Shown here piece by piece: positions 22,447 to 30,136 of a stretch of 56,573 bases of DNA. This DNA is from an uncultured Oscillospiraceae bacterium (GTDB lineage: Bacteria > Bacillota > Clostridia > Oscillospirales > Oscillospiraceae), in NCBI GenBank assembly GCA_934645175.1, contig CAKUDE010000012.1, positions 1 to 56,573 of the forward strand, written 5' to 3'. The notes under the pieces were generated by a model, which saw nothing but the letters and a program-made list of their open reading frames with translations, had not been told where the DNA came from and made no database searches. The first letter of the stretch is position 1. Each line of letters starts with the position of its first letter. The position numbers and the translations under genes were made by a program.

Positions 22447-24462
22447 TCAGTTGCTGCCCTTTTGGACATTCTGATAATATTCGTCAACGAGCTTGATTTC
22501 ATGATTGTCATCACACGCTTTGAAATATGACGTTACATCAAACACAACTCCGTCGGCGACCTTGATTTTTGCACCATCGACGAGGGTGACAACCGTTGTT
22601 GAATTATTGTCACGGTGTATCGTAATAATATCTCCTGCGATCATTCCAACGATATTAATGCGACTATGATTGTTAAAATATAATGTTTCTTTGCCGCTGC
22701 GAGTCAGGGTTGCGTAAAGACCGGATTTTGACGCAATCTCATATTCATTTTTACCTATAAAGAATGGCAGATAGTCTTCCGCGATGTTCAATTTGGTAAT
22801 ATCTGTGATGTTGTAGAATTGACCAGCTTTTATTTTGTTAGTGCAGATCACTTTATCGTAGTATTGACCGCCCTTGATTTCAGTTACCGTTGTCCGGCCA
22901 TAGAATTTAGCGTAATTGGTTTTGCCTGCGGTGACATCGCAGTAGTATGTCCCGCACCATACTTTTTCGGAGGCGTTAACGCCACCATAAAAAGTGAAAC
23001 CGCTGAAAGTACCAGCAATAATCTTTGCGCAATCAACAAATCCGTTTATGGTGCCCATATCATTAAAAGACGCGATATTGAAACCGTTCTTCGAAATTGT
23101 TTTATCAACAAGATTGGCGTTGATTACGATGGGGATATCAATTGTGCTTTCTCCGTAGTTCCACACAAGCTTACCGTTTCCGGTGACAGTGATTGTATAA
23201 TACCGATTCTTTGCATCCGCTGCATTCTTGTTCTTTGTTCCTTCGATTGTGCTGATGACGCGGTACAAATCTTTATTGTTCTCTTTATATCCGCCAATCG
23301 TAATTTTGTGATCAATTGTAATATCGGAAAGTAGAGTGATCGTCGGATTGCCCTGCACCTGTGCCGCTGCGACTGCTTCTTCAAATGTCAAATAGCCTTG
23401 GTTTCCAACACGGCATACATATGCCTTGTTCTCCTCACGTAGCACATTGCTCATATGTTCTTCTTTTGCTTTTTCTTTTGCGGCGTTCAGTTCGGATTCA
23501 TTTTTGACATCAGGGGAATTTGCGGAATCCGTTTTGATGTCCGTTTCCGTTGCGCCGGAAACGCTCTTGTAAATGAGAACATTGCTTCCTGTAACATTGT
23601 CACGGGAAAGCGCGGGGATTTGCTGTGCGTTAGTTAAATCAAGGGTAATATCATCAAATTTTCCACCGGTTGCAACAAAATGCAGATTGCTGACGTTTGA
23701 ATCACTTTCAAGAACAACTCTGCCATGACCGACTCGCAGGAGGGCGATATCACCATGGACATGGAAAGAGTTTTGCGCCGTTTTCACGATATGTACTTCA
23801 TCGGCGTAACCATAGAATGACACGGTATCTTCCGGGGCGGCAACGGTTAGATTTCCTGCGACTGTCCTGATTCGAACAGCATCTTTAGATGAATTAGTGG
23901 GGGTATATGTTACACTCGTAATCTCGCTGCACTTACCCGCGTCGAAGCCGACACTGACATTTCCGCTGAAACTCTCAGGCGCCTTTGCGCCGCCCCAGTA
24001 GATGGAGTAGGTCTGTTTGGTGGGGAAGCCGGTCTCTTCGTCATAAATCTTCCAGAACTTGTAGACGTCGGCGGGGGCTACCGTCTTGCCGTCCTTGTTT
24101 TCGCGGTCATAGATGACCTTCAGGCCGCCTTCTTCGACCTTGGTCACGAGAGCAAAGCGGTCGTCCTCCTGGTTCCAGACGATGTCGTTTCCCTCGGAGG
24201 TGGGCGTCAGCTTGGGCATATCGTAGCCGTTGGCAAGCGCGTCGTCCAGCGCGTTCTGCATCGTCGCGTTCTTGCCGTCCAGCGCTTCCTGCATGGCCAG
24301 AGCCTTGTTCAGGTTCGTTACGAGCTGAATGTCTGCGGACGTATTTGCCGCGCGGATCAGCCCGACGAAGGTCGGGATCAGCACCGCCGCCAGAATGGCG
24401 ACGATCACGATCACAATCACCAGTTCGACGATCGTGAAGCCCTTCTTATTCAATTTTAACAT
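22447..24462 (-). CDS. Very large pilin-signal surface protein
   Basis: 671 residues, starting at ATG 24462 behind AAGGAG. The N-terminus MLKLNKKG followed by FTIVELVIVIVIVAILAAVL is a canonical prepilin leader and assembly helix; a helical spine runs to about residue 70. About 600 residues of Thr/Asn/Gly-rich, probably beta-helical or repeated beta sequence follow, with segments such as FHVHGDIALLRVGHGRVVLE and ITIGGYKENNKD. Typical pilins have 130-180 residues, so this resembles a tip adhesin or a minor pilin with an added binding domain. It is convergent with the small pilin gene. The fold of the C-terminal part is inferred from composition only. Confidence 0.82.
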   Translation of the reverse strand: MLKLNKKGFTIVELVIVIVIVAILAAVLIPTFVGLIRAANTSADIQLVTNLNKALAMQEALDGKNATMQNALDDALANGYDMPKLTPTSEGNDIVWNQEDDRFALVTKVEEGGLKVIYDRENKDGKTVAPADVYKFWKIYDEETGFPTKQTYSIYWGGAKAPESFSGNVSVGFDAGKCSEITSVTYTPTNSSKDAVRIRTVAGNLTVAAPEDTVSFYGYADEVHIVKTAQNSFHVHGDIALLRVGHGRVVLESDSNVSNLHFVATGGKFDDITLDLTNAQQIPALSRDNVTGSNVLIYKSVSGATETDIKTDSANSPDVKNESELNAAKEKAKEEHMSNVLREENKAYVCRVGNQGYLTFEEAVAAAQVQGNPTITLLSDITIDHKITIGGYKENNKDLYRVISTIEGTKNKNAADAKNRYYTITVTGNGKLVWNYGESTIDIPIVINANLVDKTISKNGFNIASFNDMGTINGFVDCAKIIAGTFSGFTFYGGVNASEKVWCGTYYCDVTAGKTNYAKFYGRTTVTEIKGGQYYDKVICTNKIKAGQFYNITDITKLNIAEDYLPFFIGKNEYEIASKSGLYATLTRSGKETLYFNNHSRINIVGMIAGDIITIHRDNNSTTVVTLVDGAKIKVADGVVFDVTSYFKACDDNHEIKLVDEYYQNVQKGSN

Positions 24463-24548
24463 GATATTTCTCCTTTTAAATTTCATCATTCGCGCCAATG
24501 GGCGCAGGTTGGGGGAGGAGCAGCAGGATGTGTGCGCGAAACCGTACA

Positions 24549-24588
24549 CGAGATTGCCACGGGCGGCAAAGCCACCCTCGCAATGACA
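24549..24588 (-). repeat. Dispersed palindromic repeat, copy D
   Basis: CGAGATTGCCACGGGCGG...CCTCGCAATGACA is the reverse complement of copy A with one base difference over the shared core. With copies A-C it brackets the large pilin-like gene. Confidence 0.75.
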
Positions 24589-24620
24589 TACTGCTCCATA
24601 TGAGCTTTTAAAAGGAAATA

Positions 24621-25091
24621 TCAACAGTTATATCGACAGAATATATATCGAGCTGCGCGTTCAGGGGGGATCGGCGCAGCCGGAGAGAGCAGGTATAGCT
24701 TCTTCCTGACAGTCTGCGGAGCAAACAGCTTGCGCAGCTTCCGCGCAACATAGCGGTAGACCGTGAGCGCCAACAGCGCCACGGCGATGCAGAGAAGAAG
24801 CGAAACAAATATCGCAATGATAAAGGAGAAGGTAAAGCAGGGGATAGCGACGCTCAAGGGCTCCAGCAGCGTGGCTTCCAGAATGCCGAGCGCCTGCTCA
24901 TGCAGGAAATTCGAAAGGAAACGCAGCATCAGACGGCTGCCCGTCAGATACGGCAGATAGGCCAGCAGCACGAGGAACAGCGCAAAGTACAGTACATAGG
25001 CGACGTGCAGACGGTGCTTTTTCAGAAAACGCAGCGTAAACAGTCCGCAGACAACGTATAAAAGACACATAACAATGCTGATGGCGCGCAT
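24621..25091 (-). CDS. Small integral membrane protein of unknown function
   Basis: 156 residues starting at ATG 25091, a few bases after AAGGAGGGG. There are about four hydrophobic segments: near residues 3-18, 25-45, 80-105 and 95-118, the last two close together. A basic C-terminal tail reads KLRKLFAPQTVRKKLYLLSP. I do not recognise the family. It lies upstream of the large pilin-like gene on the same strand, but repeat D and 158 bases separate them, so a shared transcript is uncertain. Confidence 0.55.
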   Translation of the reverse strand: MRAISIVMCLLYVVCGLFTLRFLKKHRLHVAYVLYFALFLVLLAYLPYLTGSRLMLRFLSNFLHEQALGILEATLLEPLSVAIPCFTFSFIIAIFVSLLLCIAVALLALTVYRYVARKLRKLFAPQTVRKKLYLLSPAAPIPPERAARYIFCRYNC

Positions 25092-25122
25092 CCCTACCCC
25101 TCCTTTCTGATCGTTAAAACGC

Positions 25123-25164
25123 AAAAAAGACCGTCAACGGGCATAATTCACCCGTTGACGGTCT
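25123..25164 (-). terminator. Terminator after the serine dehydratase gene
   Basis: AGACCGTCAACGGG (25128-25141) pairs perfectly over 14 bp with 25151-25164. On the minus strand a T run follows (25128-25123). It lies 150 bases beyond the stop codon, and nothing else is seen in that gap except a G10 tract. Confidence 0.8.
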
Positions 25165-25195
25165 CTGAAATACAGCTGTTTAAGCAAATAAATGC

Positions 25196-25205
25196 GGGGG
25201 GGGGG
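25196..25205. repeat. Homopolymer of ten G
   Basis: An uninterrupted G10 run lies in the non-coding gap between the serine dehydratase stop and its distal terminator. Such tracts slip during replication and during sequencing, so the length may not be exact. Confidence 0.9.
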
Positions 25206-25313
25206 TCAAACCGCTATTCCTCTGACAGTGAAGCCGTTTCAGCATCTGATTCCCTCCTTCTCTCACTCTTACGACTATTGTAGCATGGGATTTGCCGCTT
25301 GTCAAGGTGGGAA

Positions 25314-26528
25314 TCAGTCGTACATCCGCCTGTTATACAGCCGCGCAAGGCCGCCTTCGGAGGTTTCGCGGTAGCTTTCGTTCATGTGCTGACCGGTTTC
25401 CTTCATGGTGCGCACAACCATATCGAAGCTGATGTTTCGCGAGCCGACCAGAAGACCGGCGAGGTTAAAGGCGTCCATTGCCCGCTTGGCGGCAATGGCA
25501 TTGCGCTCGATGCAGGGGATCTGCACCAGTCCGCAAATGGGGTCGCAGGTCAGGCCGAGCTGGTGCTCCATTGCGATCTCTGCGGCATATTCCGTTTGCG
25601 CGATGGACACGCCGGTGAGCGTACACAGCGCGGCGGCTGCCATGGAGCAGGCCGTACCGATCTCTGCCTGACAGCCGCACTCCGCACCGGAAATCGATGC
25701 GTTCCGCTTGACAAGCGAACCGATCAGTCCCGCTACGGCCAAAGCCTGGTACACGCGCTCGTCGGGGAAGGAATAACGCTCCTGCATATACAGCAGCACC
25801 GACGGAAGCACGCCGCAGGAGCCGCAGGTTGGTGCGGTGACAACGGTGCCGTTTGCCGCATTCTCCTCCGCGACGGCGAAGGCATAGGCGCAGACGATGC
25901 GCAGCTCACGGAGCTGCGGAATTTCGTCCGGCGTTTCCTGCTCAAACAGACGCTTGGCTTTGCGTTCGACGTTCAGCCCGCCGGGCAGAATGCCCTCCGT
26001 GTGCAGACCGATATAGACCGAGCGCTTCATGCTGCGCCAGACCTCCGCGAGGAAGTCCCAGATTTCCGGGCCTTCATTCAGCTCGACGTATTCGCTGAGA
26101 GAAATATAACGCCACGCACAGAATTGCGCGATTTCGGCAAACGAGTTTTCGGGGTAGACCTCGTTTTCCGTGCCGGCGGGCTCTCCGACGATCTCAATAT
26201 CGCCGCCGCCGACGGACAGGACGCGCATCTGACCGATTTGCTCGTCATCCTGATAGGCAAAAAGGTCCATCGTATTCGGATGCGGCAGGGGCTCGGCGCT
26301 GAAGTCGCAGAACTGCACGGTCGTGCGGCTCTTGCCGAGCACTTCGTAGAGCACGCGGTCGGTACCGTGGCCGCGGCCGGTCTTGCTCAGCGACTCATAA
26401 AGCCTGACAACAAAACGGTCGGCCTGCGGATATCGCGCCAGAAACAGCCTTGCCGCACGCTCCGGCCCCATGGTATGCGAGCTGGACGGTCCTTTACCGG
26501 TTTTGTAAACGTCGCGGATGGATTTCAT
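25314..26528 (-). CDS. L-serine ammonia-lyase (serine dehydratase), iron-sulfur type, single chain
   Basis: 404 residues. The N-terminal beta-type domain has KTGKGPSSSHTMGPERAARL, and the alpha-type domain has APTCGSCGVLPS, GAECGCQAEIGTACSMAAAA and CDPICGLVQIPCIERNA, whose cysteines hold the catalytic [4Fe-4S] cluster. It deaminates L-serine to pyruvate and ammonia in the cytoplasm. Many Firmicutes split this enzyme into two genes; here both domains are in one chain, shorter than the roughly 455 residues of E. coli SdaA. The G-rich ribosome binding site lies in a run of seven G. Confidence 0.92.
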   Translation of the reverse strand: MKSIRDVYKTGKGPSSSHTMGPERAARLFLARYPQADRFVVRLYESLSKTGRGHGTDRVLYEVLGKSRTTVQFCDFSAEPLPHPNTMDLFAYQDDEQIGQMRVLSVGGGDIEIVGEPAGTENEVYPENSFAEIAQFCAWRYISLSEYVELNEGPEIWDFLAEVWRSMKRSVYIGLHTEGILPGGLNVERKAKRLFEQETPDEIPQLRELRIVCAYAFAVAEENAANGTVVTAPTCGSCGVLPSVLLYMQERYSFPDERVYQALAVAGLIGSLVKRNASISGAECGCQAEIGTACSMAAAALCTLTGVSIAQTEYAAEIAMEHQLGLTCDPICGLVQIPCIERNAIAAKRAMDAFNLAGLLVGSRNISFDMVVRTMKETGQHMNESYRETSEGGLARLYNRRMYD

Positions 26529-26563
26529 CCGGCATTCCCCCCCTCTTGGTTCAGATCGTCACA

Positions 26564-26592
26564 ACTATATCATATATTCTGAATAATTACAA
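26564..26592 (-). promoter_or_regulatory. Promoter of the serine dehydratase gene
   Basis: On the minus strand TTGTAA (26592-26587), a 17-base spacer and TATAGT (26569-26564). The -35 box overlaps the stop codon of the small gene upstream. Confidence 0.65.
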
Positions 26593-26748
26593 TTCCTGCG
26601 AGGTATTATTTTTCAGCGCCTCCAGCGCCAGCTCGCCTGCGAGCTTAAACAGGGCGTCGGCGAGCACCTGCTCGACCGGGCGGCCCGTTTGCGCTGCGAT
26701 GCGGCGGTAGAAGCCGAAGGTTGCGGGGTCGAGGCAGAGTGTTACCAT
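26587..26748 (-). CDS. Small protein of unknown function (53 residues)
   Basis: MVTLCLDPATFGFYRRIAAQ followed by two amphipathic helices. ATG 26748 lies about nine bases after AAAGGAGG and is a better start than the upstream in-frame ATG. The beta-strand-then-two-helices order recalls ribbon-helix-helix DNA-binding proteins, but no family is certain. It is divergent from proS, with 99 bases between, and could regulate it or belong with serine dehydratase. Confidence 0.5.
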   Translation of the reverse strand: MVTLCLDPATFGFYRRIAAQTGRPVEQVLADALFKLAGELALEALKNNTSQEL

Positions 26749-26788
26749 AAGAGCATCCCCTCCTTTGCAGACCATTCTATGCGAGGAC

Positions 26789-26817
26789 TTGACAGCCGTG
26801 CTATAATAAGCTGATAA
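26789..26817 (+). promoter_or_regulatory. Promoter region of proS
   Basis: A perfect TTGACA (26789-26794) is followed after 17 bases by TGATAA (26812-26817). A perfect TATAAT lies at 26802-26807, but only seven bases after TTGACA and without its own -35. Which -10 is used cannot be told from sequence. Confidence 0.6.
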
Positions 26818-26847
26818 CATCTACAAAAATGAAAGGATGCAGAGAGT

Positions 26848-28284
26848 ATGGCAAAAGAGAAAAAGGTGGAGCAGATCACCGATATGGAGGTCGATTTTGC
26901 CCAATGGTACACCGACATCTGCCGCAAGGCTGAGCTGGTTGAGTACGCTTCGGTCAAGGGCTTCACGATCCTGCGGCCCTACGGCTACGCAATCTGGGAA
27001 AATATCCAGCATATCATGGACGCAGAGTTTAAGAAGACCGGCCATGAAAACGTGGCGATGCCGGTTCTGATCCCGGAGAGCCTGCTGAAGAAGGAGGGCG
27101 AGCTGGTCAACGGCTTCGCACCCGAGGTCGCGTGGGTCACGATGGGAGGCAGCGAAAAGCTCGAAGAGCGCCTTGCTTTCCGCCCGACCTCGGAGACGAT
27201 GTTCTGCGATCACTGGTCGAGGGTTTTGCAGACCTACCGCGAGCTGCCGATGCTCTACAATCAGTGGTGCTCCGTCATCCGTTGGGAAAAAACGACCCGC
27301 CCGTTCCTCCGCAGCCGGGAGTTCTGGTGGCAGGAGGGTCATACCATTCACGAAACGGCGGAGGAGGCCGTTCACGAGACGGAGCAGCAGCTCAAATGCT
27401 ATGCGGACTTTTTTGAAAACGTCCTCGCGATTCCCGTCGTTCCCGGTCAAAAGACCGAGAAGGAAAAGTTCGCCGGCGCGGAGGCGACCTATACCGTCGA
27501 GTGCCTTATGAAGGATCACAAGGCGCTCCAGGGAGCCACCAGCCATTATTTCGGCGATAAATTCTCCAGAGCCTACAACGTGACCTTTACGGGCCGCGAC
27601 AACAAGCAGCAGTATCCCTTCCAGACCTCCTGGGGCTCTACCACACGCATGATCGGCGCGGTCATTATGGCTCACGGCGACAACAGCGGTCTCGTTCTGC
27701 CCCCGAAGATCGCTCCCGTTCAGCTCGTCGTCGTCCCCGTTGCCATGCATAAGCCCGGCGTTCTTGATGCCGCCCGTGCTCTGTGCGACCGTCTTGCCGC
27801 TGCCGGCTACCGTGTCAGGCTCGACGAGTCCGACAACTCTCTCGGCTGGAAGTGCGCGCAGTATGAAATGAAGGGTGTCCCTGTTCGCGTGGAAATCGGT
27901 CCGAAGGATATCGAGCAGGGGCAGTGCTGCATGGTTCGCCGTGATAACGGCGAAAAGAACTTCGTCTCGCTGGAGGATGTTGAGTCTGCCGCCGCCGAGC
28001 GGCTTCAGGCCGTCCATGACGGGCTATATTCCCGCGCACTCAAGAATCTTCAGGAGCATATTTACCCTGCCGACTCCATCGATGAGGCAAAGCGGCTCCA
28101 GCAGGAGAAGGGCGGCTTCATCAAAACCATGTGGTGCGGCGACGAAGCCTGCGAGCTTCGGATGAAGGAGCAGGCCGGTATGACCTCCCGCTGTATTCCC
28201 TTCCGTCAGGAACACCTCGGCGATACCTGCGCCTGCTGCGGCAGGCCGGCGACGAAAATGATCCTCTGGGGCGTTGCCTACTGA
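26848..28284 (+). CDS. proS: Prolyl-tRNA synthetase, archaeal/eukaryal-type (class II)
   Basis: 478 residues. The class II core has FRPTSETMFCDHW, VIRWEKTTRPFLRSREFWWQ with EGHT (motif 2) and QTSWGSTTRMIGAV (motif 3). An anticodon-binding domain follows (PVQLVVVPVAMHK, DNSLGWKCAQYE). The C-terminal domain carries WCGDEAC and CACCGRPA, a probable zinc site seen in the short archaeal/eukaryal-type enzymes. It lacks the editing insertion of the bacterial-type enzyme. ATG 26848 lies behind AAAGGATGCAGAGAG. Confidence 0.95.
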   Translation: MAKEKKVEQITDMEVDFAQWYTDICRKAELVEYASVKGFTILRPYGYAIWENIQHIMDAEFKKTGHENVAMPVLIPESLLKKEGELVNGFAPEVAWVTMGGSEKLEERLAFRPTSETMFCDHWSRVLQTYRELPMLYNQWCSVIRWEKTTRPFLRSREFWWQEGHTIHETAEEAVHETEQQLKCYADFFENVLAIPVVPGQKTEKEKFAGAEATYTVECLMKDHKALQGATSHYFGDKFSRAYNVTFTGRDNKQQYPFQTSWGSTTRMIGAVIMAHGDNSGLVLPPKIAPVQLVVVPVAMHKPGVLDAARALCDRLAAAGYRVRLDESDNSLGWKCAQYEMKGVPVRVEIGPKDIEQGQCCMVRRDNGEKNFVSLEDVESAAAERLQAVHDGLYSRALKNLQEHIYPADSIDEAKRLQQEKGGFIKTMWCGDEACELRMKEQAGMTSRCIPFRQEHLGDTCACCGRPATKMILWGVAY

Positions 28285-28378
28285 TTTTCTGCGTTGACAC
28301 GGCGGCGCCTTTCGCGCTGCCGTGGATTGTCTGCAAATGCCTGATCACTTGCGGCCTCCGTTCGGCTGGCCGAAATAA

Positions 28379-28414
28379 CGGCGAAAAGCCGCCCCGTAGG
28401 GCGGCTTTTCGCCG
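28379..28414 (+). terminator. Terminator of proS
   Basis: CGGCGAAAAGCCGCCC (28379-28394), loop CGTA and the exact complement (28399-28414) form a 16-bp stem whose descending arm contains CTTTTCG. Confidence 0.8.
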
Positions 28415-28442
28415 TCGAAACAGAATAGAAAGGAATCAAAAA

Positions 28443-28526
28443 ATGAAACAAGAAAGGAGTCCTTTTGATTGCCGGGCAAGAAGCGGGTCCTGCCCGGCAT
28501 CTTCGTATGATGAGAGGAGAAAATGA
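28443..28526 (+). CDS. Tiny ORF (27 residues), possible leader peptide
   Basis: MKQERSPFDCRARSGSCPAS and seven more residues, with AAAGGAATC seven bases ahead. A stem (GCCGGGCA at 28471-28478 with 28491-28498) lies inside the frame, and the stop overlaps the start of the next tiny ORF (ATGA). The product matches nothing I know. The arrangement could be a leader controlling downstream genes, or chance. Confidence 0.3.
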   Translation: MKQERSPFDCRARSGSCPASSYDERRK

Positions 28527-28612
28527 AAAAGATGATTCTATCGCTCTTGCTGCCTCAATCATACCCTATAATTATTAAGATTATAACGGAAAAGAAATTA
28601 AGTTTGTATTAA
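28523..28612 (+). CDS. Tiny ORF (29 residues), hydrophobic peptide
   Basis: MKKMILSLLLPQSYPIIIKI and nine more residues. It has a good AGAGGAGAAA site and overlaps the preceding ORF by four bases. Lys-rich ends and a hydrophobic middle could make a membrane-active or leader peptide. Its AT content is higher than that of its neighbours. Confidence 0.3.
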   Translation: MKKMILSLLLPQSYPIIIKIITEKKLSLY

Positions 28613-28690
28613 GTTGCGGAAAAGGTATGCCTGTCGAAGTCCGGCACCTCTTGCGGCGAACGGCATACGATGGAGTGGGAGGGGTGCTCT

Positions 28691-28945
28691 ATGCAGGAAT
28701 ACTATGTTACTTTTCGCTCCGTTACCGCCGCGATGAACGCTCTGCGGAGGCTCGACCGTGCGTGGATTCATACCGAGCTGGTGCGCACGCCGCGCGTGCT
28801 GTCGGCCAAGGGCTGCGGCTACAGTCTGCGTGTCCGGCGCGGCGAGCTTGCCGACTGTCTGGCATTGCTGCGCAGGGAGGACTACGGCTTCAGCCGGGTG
28901 TTCCGTCGCGAATCGGATGGGTCATGGGCGGAGGTGGCGCAATGA
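28691..28945 (+). CDS. DUF3343 protein (putative Se/S carrier-like)
   Basis: 84 residues starting at ATG 28691 behind GGAGGGG: MQEYYVTFRSVTAAMNALRR, an alpha/beta plait with a PRVLSAKGCGYSLRV strand carrying a conserved cysteine. DUF3343 proteins resemble small Se/S carriers. Its TGA overlaps the start of a cysteine desulfurase-like gene, so a role in receiving sulfur or selenium from that enzyme is plausible but not shown. Confidence 0.8.
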   Translation: MQEYYVTFRSVTAAMNALRRLDRAWIHTELVRTPRVLSAKGCGYSLRVRRGELADCLALLRREDYGFSRVFRRESDGSWAEVAQ

Positions 28946-30045
28946 TTTATCTGGACAGCGCTGCGACCGGCTTTCAAAAACCGCCGGAAGTCAGCCGGGC
29001 GATGCTGCGCGCACTGCGCTCGTGCAGCAGTGTCGGCCGCGGCGGCTATCGGCAGGCGTCCGAGGCGGCGCAGACCGTGTTTGACTGCCGCGTCCAGGTG
29101 GCGGAATACTTTGACTGTTCGCCGGAGCAGGTCGTTTTTACAATGAACGCGACCCATGGCCTGAATATTGCCGTAAAGTCGCTCGTATCGCCGGGCGGTC
29201 GGGTGATCATATCGGGCTTTGAGCATAATGCGGTTACGCGTCCGCTTTATGCACGCAATGCACGGCTCTGCGTGGTCGGGCGCAGGCTGTTTGACCCGCA
29301 GGGCCTGCTCCTGGAGCTGGAGCAGGCCCTGCAAACACCTGCCGATGCGGCTATTTTTACCCATGTTTCCAATGTCTACGGTTATATTCTGCCGCTGCGC
29401 GAGATTGCGGAGCGCTGCCGCAGCGCAGGCGTGCCGCTGATCGTTGACTGCTCCCAGTCGGCAGGGCATCTGCCGCTGTCGCTTCGCCGGACGGGCGCGC
29501 GCTTTTTTGCCATGCCGGGGCACAAGGGACTGCTCGGCCCGCAGGGAACGGGTCTGCTGCTCTGCGCGGCGGGGGCGGAGGCGCTTATTTACGGCGGGAC
29601 GGGCAGCAACTCCGCCGAACAGGAGATGCCGGACTTTTTGCCGGACCGGCTGGAGGCGGGGACGCATAATGTTCCCGGAATTGCCGGACTGGCGGCGGGA
29701 CTGCGTTATCTGCGGCGGCAGAAGCCGGGAGCGATCCTGGCGCATGAGCGCAGGCTTGTCGGCGTGGCGCGGCGTGAGCTGTCGCGCATTGAAGGGCTGC
29801 GCCTGTTTTCCGGCGCGGAGCAGAGCGGCGTGCTGTCCTTTATCCCGCCGGACGGAGACTGTGAGGCCGCGGCCGAGCGTCTGGCTGCGCAGGGGGTTGC
29901 GGTGCGAGCCGGGCTGCACTGCGCGCCGCTGGCGCATCAGAGCGGCGGCAGCTTTGAAACCGGCACCGTGCGTCTGAGCGTGTCGCCGTTCAATACGGAG
30001 GAGGAAATCCTGCGTGCGGCGGACTTTTGCATGAAACTATTTTGA
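28942..30045 (+). CDS. Class V aminotransferase, cysteine desulfurase family
   Basis: 367 residues, a PLP enzyme with YLDSAATGFQKP at the N-terminus, THGLN, VDCSQSAGHLPL, Lys195 in MPGHKGLLG as the PLP lysine, and Cys327 in GLHCAPLAH as the likely persulfide cysteine. It is probably of the group that pairs with DUF3343. It would release sulfur (or selenium) from cysteine (or selenocysteine). ATG 28942 overlaps the upstream stop. No scaffold protein (SufU, NifU), selD or tRNA-thiolation gene is adjacent. Confidence 0.9.
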   Translation: MIYLDSAATGFQKPPEVSRAMLRALRSCSSVGRGGYRQASEAAQTVFDCRVQVAEYFDCSPEQVVFTMNATHGLNIAVKSLVSPGGRVIISGFEHNAVTRPLYARNARLCVVGRRLFDPQGLLLELEQALQTPADAAIFTHVSNVYGYILPLREIAERCRSAGVPLIVDCSQSAGHLPLSLRRTGARFFAMPGHKGLLGPQGTGLLLCAAGAEALIYGGTGSNSAEQEMPDFLPDRLEAGTHNVPGIAGLAAGLRYLRRQKPGAILAHERRLVGVARRELSRIEGLRLFSGAEQSGVLSFIPPDGDCEAAAERLAAQGVAVRAGLHCAPLAHQSGGSFETGTVRLSVSPFNTEEEILRAADFCMKLF

Positions 30046-30073
30046 ATTTCGGGAGAAAACCGGCGGAACCCTC

Positions 30074-30102
30074 TTGCTATTGTCCGCAAAATCGGCTATA
30101 AT
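30074..30102 (+). promoter_or_regulatory. Promoter of the cdaA operon
   Basis: TTGCTA (30074-30079), a 17-base spacer and TATAAT (30097-30102). This is the only clear promoter at the head of the 15-kb gene run. Confidence 0.8.
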
Positions 30103-30136
30103 CAGTTGAATAAAAAGGATAAGCGGAGTATTGCCT

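Noticed and set aside
25128..25164. The 14-bp hairpin upstream of the small membrane-protein gene as a riboswitch or T-box
   Set aside because: A simple stem with a T run on the minus strand and no conserved aptamer elements; a terminator explains it.
26802..26807. TATAAT upstream of proS as a certain -10 box
   Set aside because: Only seven bases separate it from the perfect TTGACA and no other -35 is at the right distance, so it is recorded as ambiguous.
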